The notes under the pieces are model-generated. The model ran no database searches. It was not told the origin of the DNA and worked only from the letters and a program-made list of their open reading frames with translations. From Ruminococcus sp. AF31-8BH (GTDB lineage: Bacteria > Bacillota > Clostridia > Lachnospirales > Lachnospiraceae), in NCBI RefSeq assembly GCF_003460605.1, contig NZ_QTVN01000003.1, forward strand, positions 62,328 through 126,327: a stretch of 64,000 nt of DNA, given 5' to 3'. Positions 37,701-44,558 of this stretch are shown one piece after another. The position numbers and the translations under genes are program-made. Each line of letters opens with the position of its first letter. Position 1 is the first letter of the stretch.

Positions 37701-38783
37701 CACCTGATTCCAGCCCGCATCCAGCTGATTTCTGGCGCTATCAAGCTGACTTTTACTGGAAGTAAGCTGGTTTCTGGCATCTGCAAGCTGATTTTTTCCG
37801 TCTGTCAGCTGGCTTTTGGCATCTGCAAGCTGACTTTTTCCATCTGCGATTTCTTTCTTCGCATCCTCCAGCTGCTTTTTGCCCTCTTCATATTCCTTTT
37901 TACCATCCGCCAGCTCCTTCTCCCCCTGCTCCAGCTGTTCTCTGGCATCTGCAAGCTTCTCATCTGCTTCTTTTTTTCCATCATCCAGCTTCTTCTGGGC
38001 ATCATCGATTTCTTTCTGGGCATCTGCTTTCACTGAAGCCAGACGGATGGCACAGCGGTCATCTGCAATATTCTCCACCTTATCCTTAATTCTTGCAATC
38101 AGGTTCTCGTAGCCGTCTGTATAGCTGGTAAGCGCCTTTGCCCCATGGGCAAGCACGTAGATCTGCGTGTAAATCTCCCGGTCAAAATTGTCCGGAAGTA
38201 CATAACCAAATCCATTAACCTCACCTGTTCCAATAGTCGTATTTCCTCTGTTAAAGGAAATATAAAGAGGACTTCTTCCTGTTCCCACTACCGTATATTC
38301 TGTATTTATAAGAAGAGAACTGTCTTTCCCCTCGCGCAGAGTCATTTTATCGCCAATCTGATATCCATTGGCAGACGCAAAGGTTCCGTCCAGAAAGAGC
38401 TCCCCTTCTTTTTCTGGAAGGCGTCCTTCCTGGACATCAAGCCTGTTCACGGTCTCATTTACAGACTCAATATGAAGCACCTTCTGCGTCTGACCTTCCC
38501 CGCACATTACATCTGTGGACCAGGCTCCCTCGGCTGCTTCTATGCCATCTATATTCTTAAGTGTTTCCACATCATCTTCCGTAAGCCCCATAGTTCCTAC
38601 AACCTTAATGTCCATCAGACAGCTCTCGTCATAATAGGCATCACCGGAATAGCGCATATCCGGAGAGGAGGCCTGAATACCTGAAAAGAAGGCAACTCCA
38701 AGGGCTACGATCAGAAGGATGGAAATGAATCTTGACTTACTCCTTCGGATTTCCATCCAGAATTCTTTTCTAAGTGCTTTCAT
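34797..38783 (-). CDS. FtsX/MacB-type ABC permease with very long coiled-coil insert
   Basis: 1328 residues from ATG 38783. Membrane segment at about 15-37, an extracytoplasmic domain to about 255, then some 530 residues (about 258-790) of alanine/glutamine/lysine-rich heptad repeats (QLADAKSQL, QLEEAKKQIADGEAQL and many variants). After that come FtsX segments (FLVAALISLTTMTRMVEEQR-like near 825), a second globular region and C-terminal FtsX helices. This architecture is known for exporters or mechanotransmission ABC proteins of Firmicutes, where the rod projects from the membrane. It follows its ATPase with overlap. Substrate or partner unknown; a MITE end lies just past its stop. Confidence 0.88.
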   Translation of the reverse strand: MKALRKEFWMEIRRSKSRFISILLIVALGVAFFSGIQASSPDMRYSGDAYYDESCLMDIKVVGTMGLTEDDVETLKNIDGIEAAEGAWSTDVMCGEGQTQKVLHIESVNETVNRLDVQEGRLPEKEGELFLDGTFASANGYQIGDKMTLREGKDSSLLINTEYTVVGTGRSPLYISFNRGNTTIGTGEVNGFGYVLPDNFDREIYTQIYVLAHGAKALTSYTDGYENLIARIKDKVENIADDRCAIRLASVKADAQKEIDDAQKKLDDGKKEADEKLADAREQLEQGEKELADGKKEYEEGKKQLEDAKKEIADGKSQLADAKSQLTDGKNQLADARNQLTSSKSQLDSARNQLDAGWNQVNAAKAELLEGQDKLTKAKAEVESGFAEAEANQKTLEENAAKLEEAKKQIADGEAQLAQAKQTLNEKQTQLDQSKAELTAGQEQLDGTKAQLNEQKQQLEAGLLQVSEGETKLQEGLTALEGAKGQLAQLQSQLSAAQEQYNAALENEAISQEERDSLAAQVSELESQAAAAQSQIDENTASLEANRQQLIASRSELESGLAAVEEGFSQISQKETELNEGLSQLAEGQAQLAAGWEELKQQESTLAASKAETEAGEKELLDGQAQLEAAKAQLNSAQQEIDENTKTIAEGQAKLDASVSELSANEQQYASGLAQYKSGQQQIAENEAKLVSGEKEITENEKKLTDGENEIAENEKKLQNAAEDLKKGEKELKDGRKEYETSKKGAEDEIAENEQKLADARKELDELKEPEWMVTDREDLPEYSDYGDNADRLKSIGQVFPVIFFLVAALISLTTMTRMVEEQRTQIGTLKALGYGKLAIAAKYICYALLATVGGSIMGMLLGEKIIPYVIITAYGIMYHNVSNTISIDYQLGFALIASGASIVCTVGATLFACTKELQETPASLMRPPAPKEGKRVLLERITFIWKHLSFSWKSTIRNLFRYKKRLIMTVFGIAGSMGLMLVGFGIQDSISDIAAIQYRDLQHYTGMIIEDEDSTEKEKEELLDFVKNNNEIAHCNRVQMTKISAPKGNSNISIYLFVPESLDEFAKDVTLQNRITGEKYELTDEGAAISEKTANLLNLKVGDTITLEKAGKKYTVKVAVVTENYMSHYLYMTPLVYEQTFKEKPDYENIVFTVKAEDKDSLEKVGTELLTCPAALSISYTSSLSAQVDRMLSTLDVVILVLIVSAGMLAFVVLYNLNNINITERQRELATLKVLGFYDGEVSQYVLRENVILTALGIVFGAVFGILLHRYVITTVEVDAVMFGRNIKPMSFVYGGILTSVFSAVVNAVMHFKLKTINMVESLKSVE

Positions 38784-38791
38784 TCGTTCAC

Positions 38792-39508
38792 CTACCACTC
38801 AATTTCTTCTACCGGAGTTGGATGGTCATTCAGTGTCATCTGTGCTACCTTGCCATTCTTAATTCGGATGACACGGTCTGCCATAGGAGTTAACGCAGAG
38901 TTGTGGGTAATAACAACCACAGTCATCCCTTTCTGACGGCACATATCCTGCAAAAGTCCCAGAATTGCCTTACCGGTCTGATAGTCAAGCGCACCTGTTG
39001 GTTCATCGCAAAGAAGCATCTTTGGATTCTTGGCAAGAGCTCTTGCTATGGAAACTCTCTGCTGCTCTCCGCCTGACAGCTGTGCCGGAAAGTTCCCAAG
39101 TCTGTCCTTCAATCCCACTTCTTCCAAAACGGTTTTCGGATCCATAGGGTTCTTACATATCTGCCCTGCCAGTTCCACATTCTCAAGCGCAGTCAGGTTC
39201 GGCACCAGATTATAAAACTGGAAGACAAAGCCAATATCATCTCTTCGGTAGCTGGTCAGCTGGCGGTTATTATACTTGGCAATGTTTTTCCCATCTACCC
39301 AGACCTTGCCACTGGTGGCAGTATCCATTCCTCCGAGAATATTCAGAACGGTTGTCTTGCCGGCACCACTTGGACCTACGATCACGGCAAACTCGCCCTT
39401 GGAAATGTTAAAGCTGATCTCATCTACCGCTATGATTTTTACTTCCTTTGTTCCATATATTTTAGATACTTTTTCAAGCTGAATATAATTTTCGTTGGTA
39501 TCCTGCAA
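38792..39508 (-). CDS. ABC transporter ATPase, MacB/LolD type
   Basis: 238 residues from a TTG start with AGGAG nine bases upstream. Walker [10 protein letters not shown] near 42, Q-loop [10 protein letters not shown] near 92, signature QLSGGEQQR near 142, Walker [13 protein letters not shown] near 164, H-loop VVITHNS near 196. [16 protein letters not shown] is typical of LolD/MacB ATPases that drive FtsX-type permeases. The adjacent coiled-coil permease is its partner. Confidence 0.95.
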   Translation of the reverse strand: MQDTNENYIQLEKVSKIYGTKEVKIIAVDEISFNISKGEFAVIVGPSGAGKTTVLNILGGMDTATSGKVWVDGKNIAKYNNRQLTSYRRDDIGFVFQFYNLVPNLTALENVELAGQICKNPMDPKTVLEEVGLKDRLGNFPAQLSGGEQQRVSIARALAKNPKMLLCDEPTGALDYQTGKAILGLLQDMCRQKGMTVVVITHNSALTPMADRVIRIKNGKVAQMTLNDHPTPVEEIEW

Positions 39509-39567
39509 TTTATCACGCTCCTGTTTCCGATTTTTCTGATGTTTTGAATAAACATCTTATTATATTT

Positions 39568-39596
39568 AGTATAGCATTGCCCTATTTTTTGTTCAA
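39568..39596 (-). promoter_or_regulatory. Promoter of the coiled-coil ABC exporter operon
   Basis: TTGAAC, 17-bp spacer, TATACT on the minus strand, 60 bp before the ATPase start. Confidence 0.7.
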
Positions 39597-39648
39597 TCTA
39601 AAAATATGTGAAATTTCTCTATTGACTATGCGCAATCTCCTCGTATAC

Positions 39649-39680
39649 GAAAGGAAGAGCGGTTTCCCGCTCTTCCTTTC
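39649..39680 (-). terminator. Perfect 14-bp hairpin with GAAA tetraloop after the CGGC gene
   Basis: GAAAGGAAGAGCGG (39649-39662) pairs with CCGCTCTTCCTTTC (39667-39680). On the minus strand the loop is GAAA. It overlaps the stop codon by two bases and has no T-run, so it may protect a 3' end rather than terminate by itself. Confidence 0.6.
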
Positions 39681-40032
39681 ATTCTCTATGCGTACCTCTT
39701 ATTACCTGAATTCCTCGACTGTCTATCATTTCACAGATCTTTGTCATTCTCGGACATTCCTTTTTATCATCCATAAGACGGCACACACCTACGTGTACAG
39801 TTTTAACCTCTTCACTTACAAGCCGGTCCAGCTTTTCCAGGATTCCTTTATCCTCTTCCGGTTCTGAAGGATTATCACCCTTGCAGCCGTTGCAGGTAAG
39901 CATGGCTGCAAGTATGGTATCCTCAGCATACTTTGCAAAGAAATCCTTTCTCTGCCAAAAGGAGGACAGACACCCCACCCTGGCACAGACATCATTAGAG
40001 TGAAGACAGGTAAGTATTCCTATTTTTTCCAT
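39679..40032 (-). CDS. CGGC domain protein
   Basis: 117 residues. Conserved cysteines and small motifs of the CGGC family: CLHSNDVCARVGC near 9-21, LTCNGCKGD near 46 (the family motif, here CNGC), VHVGVCR near 79, ECPRM near 92. The family is thought to bind metal or act in redox on cysteine grounds; no reaction is established. It lies 18 bp after the B12-type ATPase gene and so within the cobalamin-riboswitch operon, suggesting a role with corrinoids or cobalt. Confidence 0.8.
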   Translation of the reverse strand: MEKIGILTCLHSNDVCARVGCLSSFWQRKDFFAKYAEDTILAAMLTCNGCKGDNPSEPEEDKGILEKLDRLVSEEVKTVHVGVCRLMDDKKECPRMTKICEMIDSRGIQVIRGTHRE

Positions 40033-40050
40033 TTTTTCACCAAAGCATCG

Positions 40051-40806
40051 TCACAAAAATAAAATATGCATTTTTCCCAGGCTGTCGTAAGCCACTTCTG
40101 CGTCTACCTTGTAGATTTTCTTAATCATTTCAGGAGTAAGCACTTCTGCTGGTGTGCCGCAGGCTTCCAGGACCCCATCCTTCAGAATATAAATCCTGTC
40201 GCAGTATGCAGCTGCAATATTCAGGTCATGAATTGCAGAAATCACGGTTACATCCAACGTTTTTACCAGCTCCATCAGCATAATCTGGTGAGTAATATCC
40301 AAATGATTGGTGGGCTCATCCAGAATCAGTGCAGGGGTCTGCTGTGCAAGGGCACGGGCGAGAATGACTCTCTGCTGTTCGCCTCCAGACAATGTAGAAA
40401 AGCTTCTGTCCGCAAACTGCTCCATCTGAACCCTTTGCAAAGCTTCCTCTACAATCTGATAATCCTTTGCATTATCTCGTTCCAGTGCCTTTTTGTGGGG
40501 AGCGCGTCCCATGAGAACAACCTCCCGCACGCTAAAATCAAAATTATAATAGTTGTGCTGGGCTACCACTGCCATTTTCTTTGCAGAGCTTTTTGCATTC
40601 ATGGAATAAAGCTCATCCCCATCCAGATAAACAGCCCCTGAATCAGCCTTCAGTACACGGTATATACACTTCAAAAGAGTGGATTTCCCACTTCCGTTTG
40701 GTCCAATGATCCCAACCAGTTCTTTATTTCCACTATCAACAGAAATCCCCTTCAAAATCTGCCTGGTATGAAAACCAACCCGAATATCTTCTGTTGTTAT
40801 TCTCAT
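40051..40806 (-). CDS. btuD: Corrinoid/iron-complex ABC transporter ATPase
   Basis: 251 residues from ATG 40806, which overlaps the permease stop as ATGA. Walker A GPNGSGKSTLLKC near 33, Q-loop VVAQHNYYNFDF near 79, signature [10 protein letters not shown] near 136, Walker B ALILDEPTNHLD near 158. FecE/BtuD family. The operon is headed by a cobalamin riboswitch, which favours cobalamin, cobinamide or a similar corrinoid as substrate over ferric siderophores. Confidence 0.9.
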   Translation of the reverse strand: MRITTEDIRVGFHTRQILKGISVDSGNKELVGIIGPNGSGKSTLLKCIYRVLKADSGAVYLDGDELYSMNAKSSAKKMAVVAQHNYYNFDFSVREVVLMGRAPHKKALERDNAKDYQIVEEALQRVQMEQFADRSFSTLSGGEQQRVILARALAQQTPALILDEPTNHLDITHQIMLMELVKTLDVTVISAIHDLNIAAAYCDRIYILKDGVLEACGTPAEVLTPEMIKKIYKVDAEVAYDSLGKMHILFL

Positions 40807-41867
40807 TTTCTTCCTCCAAAGCCATAGGATTTTTTCACCAGCAGATAAATAAAGCAAGGCGCACCGATAATAGAGACCAAAACTCCAAGAGGCATTTCAG
40901 AATTTTTCAGGATCACGCGGCATGCCACATCGCACCAGATCAGAAAGGAGGCTCCAAGAAGTGCGCCAAGTGGAATGAGGCGGCTGTGATCTGTTCCGAA
41001 AAGGATCCGCACAACATGAGGGATCACAAGTCCAACAAAACCGATAACTCCGGCACAGTATACCGCAAATCCGATCATTACAGAAGCTACCACCAGATAT
41101 ACTGTTCTTAATCTGTGCAGGTCTGTTCCAAGGGTAATAGATACCTCATCCCCCAGAAGCATCAGGTTCAGGCTTCGATATTGTGTAAGGAAAAGCAGAA
41201 CGCACACCAGTGTAACCGGCATCATCGCACTCACTCTCGCCCAGCTTGCCCCTGCAAGGCTTCCCATGTTCCACTTCATAACCTCTGTAGCAGCGTTTTT
41301 ATCATTTGTGATGTAAATTACAAAATTTGAAAAAGCAGAGCATACCGCACTAATGGCCATTCCGGCAAGAATCAGCTTGGCAGACGTTGCCTTTCCACCC
41401 ATGTTTGCAATAGCGATAACTGCAAATGATGTAAGCATAGCTCCCATAAATGCACAGATTCCCACAGAGTTTCCGCCAAGAAAGCTTCCTATGCCAAGCA
41501 TGATTGCAAGGGTTGCCCCAAGAGAGGCACCGGAAGAAATTCCAAGCACATAGGGATCTGCAAGAGGATTCTGCACGATTGCCTGCATCACCACTCCGCA
41601 CACGGAAAGTGCCATTCCGATTGCCAGTGCAAGCAGCACCCTTGGAAGACGGATCAGCCACACCACATCATGTATTGCCCCTTCTCCATAAGCGGCCAGA
41701 CTTTTGATGTGAAAAAGCTTATATAAAATCACACTGTATACATCCTTCAAAGACAGGTCTGCATTTCCAAAGGTAACTGCTGCAAGCACGGAAAACACCA
41801 GAAACAGTATCAGAAAAATAAGCACTGCCGCATACATAGATGTGCGGACAACCTTTTCTTTTTTCAC
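40803..41867 (-). CDS. btuC: Corrinoid/iron-complex ABC transporter permease (FecCD family)
   Basis: 354 residues from a GTG start with GAGGAAA upstream. About ten membrane helices; signatures RLPRVLLALAIGMALSVCG near 73 and LADPYVLGISSGASLGA near 102, and GVIGFVGLVIPHVVR near 278, all typical of BtuC/FhuB. Second gene of the B12-regulated operon. Confidence 0.93.
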   Translation of the reverse strand: MKKEKVVRTSMYAAVLIFLILFLVFSVLAAVTFGNADLSLKDVYSVILYKLFHIKSLAAYGEGAIHDVVWLIRLPRVLLALAIGMALSVCGVVMQAIVQNPLADPYVLGISSGASLGATLAIMLGIGSFLGGNSVGICAFMGAMLTSFAVIAIANMGGKATSAKLILAGMAISAVCSAFSNFVIYITNDKNAATEVMKWNMGSLAGASWARVSAMMPVTLVCVLLFLTQYRSLNLMLLGDEVSITLGTDLHRLRTVYLVVASVMIGFAVYCAGVIGFVGLVIPHVVRILFGTDHSRLIPLGALLGASFLIWCDVACRVILKNSEMPLGVLVSIIGAPCFIYLLVKKSYGFGGRK

Positions 41868-41881
41868 TGTTGTTTCCTCAC

Positions 41882-42976
41882 TTAGTCAATTGCTGCGTCT
41901 GGATATAAGCCCTTTGCAAAGGTTTCGATTCCATCCTGGGTACGTGTTGCACTTGCATACATCTCGCTGAGCATGATTGGGTAAACACGACCGTTCTTTA
42001 CCGCATCAAGGCTCTGAAGAGCTTCATCCTCCTGGATAACTGCCAGCTGGCTGTCCATAACACTCTGTGGATCATCTCCTGCATATGGCATGTAAACGAC
42101 GAAAATAACATCCGGGTTAGCTGCGATAATGTCTTCCTTTCCAACTGTGGAAGCATCCGGGTTTGCAAGTGTTGCACCAAGCTGTGTAACCATATCTCCG
42201 CCAAGGCTGCTTGCGCCGTAGTTTGTAATGTTCTCTCCTAATGGCTCAAGAACCATAACGGTTGGTTTCTCTTCAGCGTCCTTTGTTGCCTCAAGAGTGT
42301 TGTTGATTACATCTTTAATGTTGTCTACGATTGCTTCTGCTTTGTCCTGAACATCGAAGATTTTACCAAGGTTCAGAATATCTGTATACTCGTTCTCAAG
42401 AGTTCTAGCTCCGCCAGGGCGTGTATTGGAGTTGTAATAAGTGTTGCAGCCTTTGTCAATCCAATTTGTTACATTTCCAAGGTTCTTGTCTGAAAACAGG
42501 GAACTCCAGGAAAGGATCATGTCAGGCTCAAGCATGGTTACAGTTTCAAGGGATGGGGTAAATTCATCAAGATAATTTGTTTTGGAGAATGCTTCTTTAA
42601 GATCGTCCGGAACTTCGTTATCAAGACCTGCTGTTGCTACAAGGCGATCCTCAAGTCCAAGGGAGAGCATAGTCTCAATACTTCCCTGATATACAGCAAT
42701 AACTTTTTCCGGTGCTTTTTCATAGGTAGTTTCGATTTCGTTTCCGTCATAATCATAGGTAGTGATGGTCAGCGGATACTCGGTTTTGGTACCTTCCTCT
42801 GCTGTACCCTCTGCTTCCTCTGCGCTCTCTTCGGCGTCAGCTGCCGGCTGGTTGTCTTCCTTGATAGTCTGGGCGTCTGCACGCTCTGCGGCATAAACAA
42901 CCGGGCTTACAGATACAGACAAAGCTGCTGCCATTGCAAGTGCCATGATTCTTCTTGTTAATTCTTTGTTTTTCAT
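41882..42976 (-). CDS. btuF: Corrinoid/iron-complex ABC transporter substrate-binding protein
   Basis: 364 residues. The signal peptide ends VYA-AE with no lipobox. An acidic linker (about residues 40-65) is followed by a class III (BtuF/FepB) bilobed domain: VIAVYQGSIETMLSLGLEDRLVA near 90, LEPDMILSWSSLF near 150, PTVMVLEPLGE near 245, ANPDVIFVVYMPY near 290. First gene after the cobalamin riboswitch. B12 is the most likely ligand by regulation; iron complexes are the alternative. Confidence 0.88.
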   Translation of the reverse strand: MKNKELTRRIMALAMAAALSVSVSPVVYAAERADAQTIKEDNQPAADAEESAEEAEGTAEEGTKTEYPLTITTYDYDGNEIETTYEKAPEKVIAVYQGSIETMLSLGLEDRLVATAGLDNEVPDDLKEAFSKTNYLDEFTPSLETVTMLEPDMILSWSSLFSDKNLGNVTNWIDKGCNTYYNSNTRPGGARTLENEYTDILNLGKIFDVQDKAEAIVDNIKDVINNTLEATKDAEEKPTVMVLEPLGENITNYGASSLGGDMVTQLGATLANPDASTVGKEDIIAANPDVIFVVYMPYAGDDPQSVMDSQLAVIQEDEALQSLDAVKNGRVYPIMLSEMYASATRTQDGIETFAKGLYPDAAID

Positions 42977-43026
42977 TTGTTTTTCCTCTCTTTTCGTTTG
43001 TTTTGTAACCGAAAAGATGGGGCTTC

Positions 43027-43050
43027 AAAAAAGCTGTCATTACGGCAGCT
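43027..43050 (-). terminator. Possible expression-platform terminator of the cobalamin riboswitch
   Basis: On the minus strand AGCTG-N9-CAGCT is followed by six T residues, about 50 bp before the binding-protein ATG and after the B12 box. The stem is short. Confidence 0.5.
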
Positions 43051-43089
43051 AAAAGGGATACTTTTAACGGAAGCTCCTTCTTACTTTGC

Positions 43090-43275
43090 CAAGCAGGTTT
43101 CCTGACTTACAGGTTATAATAGTGTTCCCCGCCTTCTCGCATATAAGTATGCAATGGCATTTTGAAGTACACCTTCCTGCTTACAGTGGCCGCAACCGTC
43201 CAGGCTCTTACCCTGGTTCCCTCTAGCAGCATTTCCAAAGCTTATAAAAAGTCTCCGGCATGCTGTTCACTTAAC
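43090..43275 (-). ncRNA. Cobalamin riboswitch
   Basis: Minus strand contains GCCACTGTAAGCAGG and the B12 box AAGTCAGGAAACCTGCTT (43110-43092 region), the two best conserved parts of the cobalamin aptamer, with GGTTGCGGCCACTG and paired arms between. Bound B12 should lower expression of the btuF-C-D-CGGC operon. Confidence 0.92.
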
Positions 43276-43294
43276 AAAATTCAATTACTTTGTA

Positions 43295-43323
43295 ATTTTA
43301 GCACACCTGTCTTTTAAATACAA
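43295..43323 (-). promoter_or_regulatory. Promoter of the cobalamin riboswitch transcript
   Basis: TTGTAT, 17-bp spacer, TAAAAT on the minus strand, directly beside the terminator of the next operon. Confidence 0.65.
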
Positions 43324-43324
43324 T

Positions 43325-43362
43325 AAAAAAGCGCTGCTGTCTAATTAAAAACAGCAGCGCTT
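43325..43362 (-). terminator. Rho-independent terminator of the SH3-repeat gene
   Basis: AGCGCTGCTGT (43330-43340) pairs perfectly with ACAGCAGCGCT (43351-43361); T-run on the minus strand. Confidence 0.92.
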
Positions 43363-43377
43363 CAAATGGTCAGTAAA

Positions 43378-44343
43378 TTAGTACAGATAATCTTTATTTA
43401 CATAGCCATACATCATAAGACCGGTGGAATATACATACCAGTACTGGGAGTTACTGGAGTCGATCACCACTACGGTGTCACCGGTATAAAGCTCTCCGAT
43501 CTCATTGGATTCATCATAGCTCATGGCAGAGCGAAGTGCCAGATAACCCTTGGATACACTGACAGACTTGGTAGCGAATGTACTGCCGCCTACCAGGTAG
43601 TCTTTGTTCACGAAACCGTTCATATCATATTTCGGAGAATATACATACCAGTACTTCGGATCACTTGTCTCCAGAAGCTGGACTACATCTCCGGTGTAAA
43701 GCTCTCCGATCTCATTGGAAGCATCATAAGCCTTCATATTGCGAAGTGCCAGGTAACCCTTGGCTACGCTGACCATTCTGGTCTCACCGAAATAGCTGGT
43801 TCCCGCATCCATATCTTCATTTGTATACAGATATTCCTGATTTACAAAACCATAACAGTTCAGCTTCGGTGAGTATACATACCAGTACGTAGAATCGCTG
43901 CTGTCGCAAACCCACACATTATCGCCGGAATACAGCTTGCCAATTTCATTGGCAGAGTCATAGCATGCTGCATTACGGAGTGCCAGATAGCCTTTCTCCA
44001 CACTTACGGTCCACATGGTATCATAAGCCGATACTGAAGAAGAAATAGAATTGAGATAATCGTTATTCACATAACCAAAGGTATCATACTTCGGTGAGTA
44101 TACATACCAGTAGCCGGTGGCACCTGTATAATCCATCACCTCTACCAGATCTCCATTGTAAAGCTCTCCAATCTCATTTCTGCTGTCAAAGGCTGTATCT
44201 GTACGAAGAGCCAAATAGCCCTTGGCTACATTTACCTGATAGGTATTACAGGATGCCTCTGCTTTCTTTGGCATTCCGAAAATGGAAAATGTAATGGCTG
44301 CCGCGGTAAGAACGGGTAAATACAATTTCTTCATCTTTGTCAT
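43378..44343 (-). CDS. Secreted protein with four bacterial SH3-like repeats
   Basis: 321 residues from ATG 44343 (AAGGGGG upstream). Signal peptide ends AEA-SC. Four repeats of about 70 residues follow, each with VSVAKGYLALR, a NEIGELY(T/S)GD turn and YWYVYSPKY...GFVNxxYL. The SH3_3 fold usually binds peptidoglycan or cross-bridges. No catalytic domain is present, so it is likely a cell-wall-associated adaptor or binding protein. The near-identical repeats suggest internal duplication. It has its own promoter and terminator. Confidence 0.85.
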   Translation of the reverse strand: MTKMKKLYLPVLTAAAITFSIFGMPKKAEASCNTYQVNVAKGYLALRTDTAFDSRNEIGELYNGDLVEVMDYTGATGYWYVYSPKYDTFGYVNNDYLNSISSSVSAYDTMWTVSVEKGYLALRNAACYDSANEIGKLYSGDNVWVCDSSDSTYWYVYSPKLNCYGFVNQEYLYTNEDMDAGTSYFGETRMVSVAKGYLALRNMKAYDASNEIGELYTGDVVQLLETSDPKYWYVYSPKYDMNGFVNKDYLVGGSTFATKSVSVSKGYLALRSAMSYDESNEIGELYTGDTVVVIDSSNSQYWYVYSTGLMMYGYVNKDYLY

Positions 44344-44453
44344 AGTAAAATCCCCCTTTATATAATTCTGCACAACTACAATGACTACGTTTTCCTCTTT
44401 TCACCGTTGTAATTATCTGAATATTATTTATTCTTGCATCTTATATATAAAAA

Positions 44454-44482
44454 ATTATAACGGATTCCCTCTATTATGACAA
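44454..44482 (-). promoter_or_regulatory. Promoter of the SH3-repeat gene
   Basis: TTGTCA, 17-bp spacer, perfect TATAAT on the minus strand, about 110 bp before the start codon. Confidence 0.8.
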
Positions 44483-44558
44483 GCATTTTTATCGGCCGAT
44501 GAAGTTTACTTATCTAATCTTTACAATGCAGTATAGATTTCGCAGTTCCGTTTTTTTC

